A DNA stretch of 5,719 nt from Rhizobiaceae bacterium (lineage in GTDB: Bacteria > Pseudomonadota > Alphaproteobacteria > Rhizobiales > Rhizobiaceae): positions 1 to 5,719 of the forward strand of contig JACMIV010000204.1 of NCBI GenBank assembly GCA_014380965.1, written 5' to 3'. Each line of letters begins with the position of its first letter. The first letter of the stretch is position 1. The notes beneath the pieces are model-generated. The model was not told where the DNA came from and searched no databases. It saw only the letters and a list, made by a program, of their open reading frames with translations. Of the stretch, positions 1-4,778 are shown piece after piece. The position numbers and the translations under genes are program-made.

Positions 1-536
1 AAGCCGGCGCCGCCGCGCTGGCGTTCGAGATGGGTCCAGGAGCGGACGAGACGGCCCTTCTGGTAGGTGAGATGGGCAAGCTCGACCTGGAGCCGGCCCT
101 CCTTGGTGCGTGCGCGCCGGCCGAAGATTTCAAGGATGAGCCCGGTGCGGTCGATGACCTTCGCGCCGAGTTCCTTTTCAAGATTGCGCTGTTGGACGGG
201 CGTCAGCGGATGGTCGACGATGACGAGGCCGATCTCTTCGGCAACGACGATCGCCTTCAGCTCCTCGACCTTGCCCGCGCCGATCAGCGTCGCCGGCCGT
301 GCCTTCGAGACCTGGATGACGCCGCTTGCGGCGATCTCGAGATCGATGGCAGCCGCAAGCCCGCGCGCCTCTTCGAGTCGCTGCTCGTCGCCGCGCCGCA
401 CGACGTCGGAACCGGCATTCGCCGCGTCCTCGGCCGCCTGCGCCTTTTTGAGCACGGGTACGAACACCCCTGCCCGCGTCGCCACCGACCGATGCTCGAT
501 CGGCCCCTTCGGACGCTGCTCTTCGAATTCGGTCAA
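1..536 (-). CDS. hflX: GTPase HflX, N-terminal part (cut by left window edge)
   Basis: HflX is a cytoplasmic TRAFAC-class GTPase that binds the 50S ribosomal subunit and, in E. coli, splits stalled 70S ribosomes under stress. Translating the minus strand from 536 gives 178 open codons before the window ends. The HflX N-terminal domain is clear: [13 protein letters not shown] at residues 81-93, [14 protein letters not shown] at 107-120, [20 protein letters not shown] at 129-148, then [11 protein letters not shown] and [12 protein letters not shown] at 167-178, the start of the family's Gly-rich linker. The P-loop and the other G motifs lie beyond the left edge. The family is usually about 430-470 residues. 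The frame is closed by the hfq stop at 539-537, so the earliest start is TTG at 536-534, with GGGA about 9 bases upstream. GTG at 485-483 or 467-465 are alternatives that give a shorter N-terminus. The gene is surely co-transcribed with hfq. Family identity is firm; the start is not. Confidence 0.93.
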   Translation of the reverse strand, partial: MTEFEEQRPKGPIEHRSVATRAGVFVPVLKKAQAAEDAANAGSDVVRRGDEQRLEEARGLAAAIDLEIAASGVIQVSKARPATLIGAGKVEELKAIVVAEEIGLVIVDHPLTPVQQRNLEKELGAKVIDRTGLILEIFGRRARTKEGRLQVELAHLTYQKGRLVRSWTHLERQRGGAG

Positions 537-785
537 TCAGACGGGTCCCGGCTCGTCGCTGCCGTCATACATGTTGACGGGCTGCGACGGCATGATGGTG
601 GAGATGGCGTGCTTGTAGACGAGCTGGGAGTGACCGTCCCGTCGCAGGAGCACGCAGAAATTGTCGAAGGATGTGACGACGCCGGTCAGCTTTACCCCGT
701 TGACGAGAAAGATCGTCAGCGAAATCTTCTGCTTGCGCACGGTGTTGAGGAAAAGATCCTGCAGATTCTGCAAGCGATCGGCCAT
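537..785 (-). CDS. hfq: RNA chaperone Hfq
   Basis: Hfq is a homohexameric Sm-like ring protein that anneals small RNAs to mRNAs and affects their stability and translation. In rhizobia and related bacteria it also influences nitrogen-fixation and virulence regulators. The 82-residue product is full length for the short alphaproteobacterial form. Visible parts are the N-terminal helix [15 protein letters not shown] (6-20), with R17/K18 at the rim position, the Sm1 motif [21 protein letters not shown] (23-43, described here by its key residues N29-G30 and F40-D41), and the Sm2 motif VYKHAISTI (56-64) with the proximal-face Y57-K58-H59. A short tail to V82 contains PSQPVNMYD. The ATG at 785-783 fits the family N-terminus. 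No strong Shine-Dalgarno is seen; a GTGGAT element lies 8 bases upstream. The TGA stop abuts the hflX TTG in the same frame. The gene lies 226 bp downstream of ntrX. Confidence 0.98.
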   Translation of the reverse strand: MADRLQNLQDLFLNTVRKQKISLTIFLVNGVKLTGVVTSFDNFCVLLRRDGHSQLVYKHAISTIMPSQPVNMYDGSDEPGPV

Positions 786-787
786 GG

Positions 788-834
788 CCCGGGATCCACT
801 TTTCTTGTTGGCGCAACCCGGGACGTTGCCCGGG
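788..834 (-). repeat. Three CCCGGG palindromes in the hfq leader, possible alternative hairpins
   Basis: CCCGGG occurs at 788-793, 817-822 and 829-834, just before the hfq start. On the mRNA, GCCCGGG at 835-829 is fully complementary to CCCGGGC at 793-787, a 7-bp pairing that would enclose the A-rich element and reach to within one base of the AUG. The competing local pairing 834-829 with 822-817 would leave the start region free. GCAAC at 829-825 can also pair with GTTGC at 817-813. This mutually exclusive arrangement suggests a structured leader controlling hfq translation. The complementarity is seen directly; the folding is inferred. Confidence 0.4.
798..809 (-). promoter_or_regulatory. 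A-rich (ARN)4-like element in the hfq leader
   Basis: On the coding strand, positions 809-798 read AAC AAG AAA AGT, four consecutive A-R-N triplets. ARN repeats are the established distal-face binding motif of E. coli Hfq. The element ends 12 bases before the hfq start codon and directly precedes the presumed ribosome-binding region (GTGGAT at 799-794). An Hfq-binding site here could allow repression of hfq translation by its own product, as known for E. coli hfq. The triplets are seen directly; the function is inferred. Confidence 0.35.
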
Positions 835-854
835 CTCTCGCAAGGTTTTACGCT

Positions 855-870
855 GCCACGATCTCGTGGC
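855..870. repeat. Perfect 7-bp dyad in the ntrX-hfq gap
   Basis: GCCACGA and TCGTGGC are perfect inverted repeats separated by two bases. The element lies 70-85 bases upstream of the hfq start codon, inside the probable leader or promoter-proximal region. A two-base loop is poor for an RNA hairpin, so a protein operator read as DNA is the more natural reading. No regulator can be named. Confidence 0.45.
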
Positions 871-905
871 CGACGTCATTTCAAATTCTGAATTAGCACT
901 TCGAG

Positions 906-934
906 GATATGTGAAGCAACTGGACTTATCGCAA
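906..934 (-). promoter_or_regulatory. Tentative sigma70-type promoter for hfq-hflX
   Basis: TTGCGA at 934-929 and CATATC at 911-906 are separated by 17 bases. The -35 element keeps the TTG that alphaproteobacterial sigma70 promoters favour, but the -10 match is weak (3 of 6 to TATAAT). Initiation near 900 would give an hfq leader of about 115 bases containing the dyad, the CCCGGG repeats and the A-rich element. The size of the 226-bp gap and the terminator-like hairpin after ntrX make an independent hfq promoter likely, but this exact placement is uncertain. Confidence 0.25.
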
Positions 935-992
935 CGCGTCACGTCCGCAACGTACAGATCGGCACGATCATTTTTGTTTCAGGCTGCTGCAA

Positions 993-1011
993 AGCGGCTC
1001 CGCAGGCCGCT
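993..1011 (-). terminator. Weak terminator-like hairpin directly after ntrX
   Basis: Immediately after the ntrX TAG stop, AGCGGC (1011-1006) and GCCGCT (998-993) form a perfect 6-bp GC-rich stem with a 7-base loop. Only three T residues follow (993-991), so it is a poor intrinsic terminator and read-through into hfq is plausible. It may instead act as a 3'-end stabiliser of the ntrYX transcript. Confidence 0.4.
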
Positions 1012-2376
1012 CTAGATCCCAAGCGACTTCAGCTTCCGATGGAGGGCCGAGCGCTCCATGCCGACAAACTCGGCCGTGCGGGAGATGTTGCCGCCGAAGC
1101 GGTTGATCTGGGCGACGAGATATTCCTTCTCGAAGACCTCGCGGGCGTCGCGAAGCGGTAGCGCGAGGATGCGCCCGTCCGATTGGCTGGGTGTTCGCGG
1201 CAGCATGTCGCCGACCTCGTGGGGGAGCATGTCGGCGGAGATCTGCACGCCCTCGTCGCCCTCGCGCGACAGGATCATCAGCCGTTCGACATTGTTGCGG
1301 AGCTGGCGGATGTTGCCCGGCCAGTCGCTCGACTGAAGCACGGCCATCGCCTCGAGGCTGATCTGCCGTGGCCGGATGCCGGTCTGTTCGCCGATCTGCT
1401 TCATGAAGGCCTCGATCAGCATGGGGATGTCGGCGCGGCGTTCCGAAAGCGGGGGCACGGCGACGGGGACGACGGCGAGGCGGTGATAGAGATCCTCGCG
1501 GAACGTTCCTTCTGTGATCATCGATTCCAAATTCTGCGCCGTGGAAGACACGATGCGCACGTCGACCTTCACCCGCTTGGTGCCGCCGACGCGTTCGAAG
1601 GTCTGTTCGGTGAGGACGCGCAGAATCTTGTTCTGCGTCTCGCGTGGCATGTCGCCGACCTCGTCGAGATAGAGGATGCCGCCATGGGCTTCCTCGAAGG
1701 CGCCGACCTTGCGCTCGACGCCGGGCGGCGTCTCCGTTCCGAAGAGCTCGACCTCCATACGGTCCGGCGTGATGGCCGCAGCGTTCAGCGCGACGAAGGG
1801 CCCGTTGGCGCGCGAGGAACCGGCGTGGATCGCGCGCGCCACCATCTCCTTGCCCGAGCCGGAGGGGCCGAGAATCATGACGCGGCTGTTGGTCGGGGCG
1901 ACGCGCTCGATGGTCGTGCGAAGCTGGTTCATCGGATGCGACTTGCCGATCAGCTCGGCGAAATCCGCCGAGCGGCGGCGCAGATCCGAGACCTCGCGCT
2001 TCAGCTTCGAGGTTTCGAGCGCGCGTTCGGCAACGAGGATCAGCCGGTCCGCCTTGAACGGCTTCTCGATATAGTCGTATGCGCCGCGGCGGATGGCCGA
2101 GACGGCGGTCTCGATGTTGCCGTGGCCGGAAATCATCACGACGGGCACTTCCGGATGCGTCGATTTGATCGCTTCCAGAAGATCGAGCCCGTCGAGCCGG
2201 GAGCCCTGCAGCCAGATGTCGAGGAAGACGAGGCGAGGCACGCGGTCGGCGATCGACTGGAGCGCCGCGTCGGAATTGGCCGCGATCCGCGTCTCGTGCC
2301 CCTCGTCCTCGAGGATGCCCGCGACGAGTTCGCGGATATCTGCTTCGTCATCGACGATCAGGATGTCCGATGCCAT
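1012..2376 (-). CDS. ntrX: Response regulator NtrX (NtrC-like, lacks GAFTGA loop)
   Basis: NtrX is the cytoplasmic DNA-binding partner of NtrY and is linked in alphaproteobacteria to nitrogen metabolism, redox adaptation, envelope and cell-cycle control. The 454-residue product has a receiver domain (about 4-120) with acidic pocket D9/D10, phosphoacceptor D53, S83 and K105. The AAA+ domain has Walker A GPSGSGKE (170-177), Walker B ILYLDE (234-239), an arginine-finger segment FREDLYHRL (292-300) and sensor II WPGNIRQL (352-359). The C-terminal Fis-type helix-turn-helix is at 430-454. Where sigma54 activators carry GAFTGA, this protein has ETPPGVERKVGAFEEA (215-230), so contact with sigma54 is not expected, as is typical of alphaproteobacterial NtrX. 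The start is ATG at 2376-2374; the preceding TTG at 2379 is in frame but MASDILIVDDEADIREL is the family N-terminus. The ATG overlaps the ntrY stop (TGATG), indicating coupling. Confidence 0.97.
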   Translation of the reverse strand: MASDILIVDDEADIRELVAGILEDEGHETRIAANSDAALQSIADRVPRLVFLDIWLQGSRLDGLDLLEAIKSTHPEVPVVMISGHGNIETAVSAIRRGAYDYIEKPFKADRLILVAERALETSKLKREVSDLRRRSADFAELIGKSHPMNQLRTTIERVAPTNSRVMILGPSGSGKEMVARAIHAGSSRANGPFVALNAAAITPDRMEVELFGTETPPGVERKVGAFEEAHGGILYLDEVGDMPRETQNKILRVLTEQTFERVGGTKRVKVDVRIVSSTAQNLESMITEGTFREDLYHRLAVVPVAVPPLSERRADIPMLIEAFMKQIGEQTGIRPRQISLEAMAVLQSSDWPGNIRQLRNNVERLMILSREGDEGVQISADMLPHEVGDMLPRTPSQSDGRILALPLRDAREVFEKEYLVAQINRFGGNISRTAEFVGMERSALHRKLKSLGI

Positions 2377-4625
2377 CAATCACCTGTCCTTTCTGATGTT
2401 CGCTCGGGCATGGGCCCTGCGCCCGATGCCGGCATCTCGGATGCCGGCAGGACGACACGGACCATCGCGCCTTGTGCTTGTTCCGGCGCATCGTCGAGTT
2501 CGATCGTGCCGCCGTGTTCCTCGATGATCTTGCGGACGATCGCGAGGCCGAGGCCGGTCCCCTTCTCCCGCGTCGTCATGTAGGGCTCGAGCAGTCGATC
2601 GCGATCCTCGACGGGGAAGCCACGGCCGTTGTCGATGAAGTCGATCATGTGCTGGCCGCCGGCGGTACGCGCGCGAATGAGGATCCGCCCTTCCGCGACA
2701 TCGGACGACTCGACCGATTCGACGGCGTTCTTGACGATGTTGCCGAAGGCCTGGCTGAGCAGCCTGATGTCGAAGGAACCGGTGAGCGGGGCCTCTCCGT
2801 AATCGGTGGCGAAGACGATGCCGTGGTCGCCCATCTCGCGCATGAAGACCGCCTCCTTCAGCGCCTCGCGAAGATCCCTGCCCTCCATCGTCGGCTTCGG
2901 CATGCGGGCGAAGGTCGAGAACTCGTCGACCATGCGCCCGATGTCCGAGACCTGCCGGATGATCGTGTCGACGCAGCGGTCGAAGACTTCGCGGTCGCCC
3001 TCGACGACCTTGCCGTAGCGGCGGCGGATGCGCTCGGCCGAGAGCTGGATGGGCGTCAGCGGGTTCTTGATCTCATGGGCGATTCGGCGGGCGACGTCCG
3101 CCCATGCGGACGACCGCTGAGCGTCGACGAGGTCGGTGATGTCGTCGAGGGTGACGACGCTCGGCTGGGCGCCGACCTCGCTCGTCTCGGATGTCACCCG
3201 GATCGCCAGAACCCGTTCCCGGTCGCGCGTGCGCAGCTTTATCTCTTCCTGGTATTCGGCCCTGCGCGACGTGCCTGCGGCACGATGAATCTTGGCGATC
3301 AGCGGGAACAGTTCGCGAAGGGTCAGACCAACGGCCTCGGCGGAGGAAATGGCAAGGATGCGTTCTGCCGACGGGTTGAGCATCGAGATCGTGCCGTCGC
3401 TGCCGACGCCCATGACGCCGACGGTGACGCCCGACAGCACGGCCTCGGTAAATCGCCGCCGTTCGTCGATGACGTCCTTGGCGTCGACGAGTTCTCTGCG
3501 TTGGGTGCGAAGCTGACGAATCATGTTGTTGAACGTGTTCGATAGCGAACCCACGTCGCCGTCGGACGCCCGCACCGGGACGGAAACCGCGAGATTGCCC
3601 TCGCTCACCTCGTCGGCCGCCGAGATGAGAAGCCGGATCGGGCGTACAAGCCGGTCCGCGACTCCGATCCCGGTCCAGATCGCCGAGAGGAGCACGATCA
3701 GCGTGATGCCGAGATAGAGCAGCGCGAAGGCAATCTGCGTCCCGATGCGGTTGTTCTGGAGACTGCGGTACTCTTCCGAGCGATCCTCCATCAGGCGGAG
3801 CGCCGAGATGACCTCCGGGTCCACGGCACGCACGGTGTAGAGGTAGAGATCGTCGCCAAGGGTACGCATCTTGATGATCGCGCCGACGAGATTGGTGACG
3901 CCGGGCGGGATGAACACGAGATTGCCCTGGCGTGCCTGCTCGCGGGCGTCGGCGGGGGGGGCCGGCAACGGCCGCTCGACGGGAACGTCGGCGCGCAGCA
4001 CAGGCGTTCCGTCGGCCTGGAGGAGCTGGGCACCGAGGAGCGAGCGCCCCCTCGCCTGCTCCGTCACGAGCGTCTCGAAGCCTGTCCGATCAAGGTCGAA
4101 GAGCCGGCGCTGCGTATCGAGATCGTAGGCCATCGACAGGGTGGAGCCCTGAAGATTGCGGGCGTTCTCGTTGACGTAGGCCCGCGCGACGCTGACCGAG
4201 GAGTCAACGATTGTCCGCGTCCGGATCTCGAACCAGCGGTCGAGGCCGAGATCGAGCGTCACGCCGGCGACGATGGCGACGAGAAGAGCCGGCAGCGACG
4301 CGACGATGGCGAACAGGACGACGATCCGCACATGCAGCCGCGACGCGGCCTTTCCCTGCCTGCGTGCCCGCGCCATCCGCGCGACCTCCCGCCCGATGAG
4401 GGCGCAGAGAAGGAGGACGAAGGCGCCGTTCACGACGGAGGCGATGGTGACGACGGCTTCCGTCGGCTCGATCGGCGTCAGCCCCATCAGGATGACGAAC
4501 GAGATCGCACCCGTGACGAGCGCGCCGGCGACGGCCATCACGCCCGGGACAAGCATGAAGCGCCGCCGTTCGGCGAGGAAGGACAGATCCTGATCGGTCT
4601 CGGTGTGAACCGGCTGCGCGCTCAT
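2376..4625 (-). CDS. ntrY: Sensor histidine kinase NtrY
   Basis: NtrY is an inner-membrane kinase that phosphorylates NtrX and has been tied to nitrogen and oxygen/redox sensing. The 749-residue protein has hydrophobic segments at about 24-46, 53-77, 100-124 and 297-318, with a periplasmic region of about 170 residues between the third and fourth. A HAMP linker follows (about 319-375), then a PAS region (about 392-505). The kinase core has the H-box ARRIAHEIKNPLTP with phospho-acceptor H517, the N-box FGNIVKNA with N633, the G1 box DNGRGF (665-670) and the G2 box GTGLGLAI (689-696). Family length is usually about 720-770, so it is complete. The only plausible start is ATG at 4625-4623; its Shine-Dalgarno is weak. 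An 8-base C run on the coding strand crosses codons 222-224. The gene is the first of the ntrYX pair, 153 bp after ntrC. Confidence 0.97.
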   Translation of the reverse strand: MSAQPVHTETDQDLSFLAERRRFMLVPGVMAVAGALVTGAISFVILMGLTPIEPTEAVVTIASVVNGAFVLLLCALIGREVARMARARRQGKAASRLHVRIVVLFAIVASLPALLVAIVAGVTLDLGLDRWFEIRTRTIVDSSVSVARAYVNENARNLQGSTLSMAYDLDTQRRLFDLDRTGFETLVTEQARGRSLLGAQLLQADGTPVLRADVPVERPLPAPPADAREQARQGNLVFIPPGVTNLVGAIIKMRTLGDDLYLYTVRAVDPEVISALRLMEDRSEEYRSLQNNRIGTQIAFALLYLGITLIVLLSAIWTGIGVADRLVRPIRLLISAADEVSEGNLAVSVPVRASDGDVGSLSNTFNNMIRQLRTQRRELVDAKDVIDERRRFTEAVLSGVTVGVMGVGSDGTISMLNPSAERILAISSAEAVGLTLRELFPLIAKIHRAAGTSRRAEYQEEIKLRTRDRERVLAIRVTSETSEVGAQPSVVTLDDITDLVDAQRSSAWADVARRIAHEIKNPLTPIQLSAERIRRRYGKVVEGDREVFDRCVDTIIRQVSDIGRMVDEFSTFARMPKPTMEGRDLREALKEAVFMREMGDHGIVFATDYGEAPLTGSFDIRLLSQAFGNIVKNAVESVESSDVAEGRILIRARTAGGQHMIDFIDNGRGFPVEDRDRLLEPYMTTREKGTGLGLAIVRKIIEEHGGTIELDDAPEQAQGAMVRVVLPASEMPASGAGPMPERTSERTGD
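2381..2392 (-). promoter_or_regulatory. ntrX ribosome-binding region inside the ntrY end
   Basis: Two purine-rich elements precede the ntrX ATG: AAAGGA at 2392-2387 (10-base spacer) and AGGTG at 2385-2381 (4-base spacer). Both lie within the last codons of ntrY, and the ntrY stop overlaps the ntrX start by one base. This supports ATG at 2376 as the start and translation coupled to ntrY. Confidence 0.6.
2427..2449 (-). repeat. 9-bp perfect hairpin near the 3' end of ntrY
   Basis: TGCCGGCAT and ATGCCGGCA form a perfect 9-bp stem around a 5-base loop (2436-2440) on the ntrYX mRNA. It is created by a tandem repeat of GATGCCGGCA (2425-2434 and 2440-2449) that encodes the repeated PAS-containing tail PASEMPAS. 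It lies about 50 bases before the ntrX start codon. No T-run follows, so it is not a terminator; it may affect mRNA stability or the ntrY:ntrX expression ratio, or simply reflect repeated low-complexity codons. Confidence 0.5.
3954..3961 (-). repeat. C8 homopolymer tract in ntrY (G8 on plus strand)
   Basis: Eight consecutive C residues on the coding strand encode part of A222-P223-P224 in the periplasmic sensor region. Tracts of this length are slippage-prone. Loss of one C would shift translation into a frame that ends at a stop at 3791, giving a product of about 278 residues that lacks the fourth membrane segment, HAMP, PAS and kinase domains. In this copy the frame is intact. Confidence 0.85.
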
Positions 4626-4650
4626 AGACTCATTTCAGCAACACTCAGTT

Positions 4651-4668
4651 CGTTGCGAGATTGCAACG
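4651..4668. repeat. CGTTGC-N6-GCAACG dyad upstream of ntrY
   Basis: CGTTGC (coding strand 4668-4663) and GCAACG (4656-4651) form a perfect 6-bp inverted repeat with a 6-base spacer. A further direct copy of CGTTGCA begins at 4689, 21 bp (two helical turns) away. GTTGC also recurs at 4642-4638. The spacing suggests an operator for a dimeric regulator acting on ntrY. A 6-base loop also permits a hairpin in a leader RNA. Confidence 0.45.
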
Positions 4669-4673
4669 CATTG
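4664..4673. promoter_or_regulatory. CAA-N4-TTG site, possible NtrX box
   Basis: CAACGCATTG lies 39-48 bases before the ntrY start codon. Work on Sinorhizobium NtrX reported, as I recall it, binding to palindromes of the type CAA-N2-5-TTG. A site here would fit autoregulation of ntrYX. A motif this short is expected by chance in a 150-bp region perhaps one time in seven, so this is only suggestive. Confidence 0.3.
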
Positions 4674-4778
4674 TGTTCGAAATGCAACGAGATGACGAAA
4701 TTCTGACATGCTGCGCTGCTGATCGAGCGTTCGACCGGCTTTGGGCTTTGCTTGCCGACTGAGTGGCGAAGGGGGTCG

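Larger units (their letters stand above)
4626..4778. other. ntrC-ntrY intergenic region
   Basis: This 153-bp gap holds four GTTGC motifs (three on the coding strand, one inverted), the dyad and the CAA-N4-TTG site. No sigma54 -24/-12 element (GG-N10-GC in TGGCAC/TTGCA context) was found, and no convincing terminator follows ntrC. No clear sigma70 promoter can be placed. A GANTC site, the CcrM methylation sequence, lies at 4627-4631 immediately before the ntrY ATG. It probably contains an ntrYX promoter, with read-through from ntrC also possible. Confidence 0.6.

Noticed and set aside
30..896. 288-codon plus-strand open frame
   Set aside because: It lies antisense to hflX and hfq, resembles no known family, and is explained by GC-rich codon bias keeping the opposite strand open.
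565..942. 125-codon minus-strand frame starting in the ntrX-hfq gap
   Set aside because: It runs into hfq out of frame, has a GTG start without a ribosome-binding site, and its second half is a shifted translation of hfq.
2377..2379. TTG as the ntrX start
   Set aside because: The next codon is ATG, which matches the family N-terminus, has better-placed ribosome-binding elements and overlaps the ntrY stop.
1183..2583. 466-codon plus-strand open frame
   Set aside because: It is antisense to ntrX and the end of ntrY, which have full domain signatures; its Asp/Arg/Gly/Leu-rich composition is typical of a mirror frame.
2472..3545. 357-codon plus-strand open frame
   Set aside because: It is antisense to the NtrY kinase and PAS region, with no recognisable motifs.
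4660..4690. Possible sigma54 promoter (TTGCA-containing) upstream of ntrY
   Set aside because: The GG of the -24 element is absent at the required distance from each TTGCA.
4635..4709. 24-codon minus-strand frame before ntrY (starts MSEFRHLV), a possible leader peptide
   Set aside because: There is no clear Shine-Dalgarno, no run of a regulatory amino acid and no attenuator-like hairpin after it; the length is within chance expectation.
4735..4778. Possible terminator after ntrC
   Set aside because: The AAGC/GCTT-like repeats are imperfect and no T-tract follows.
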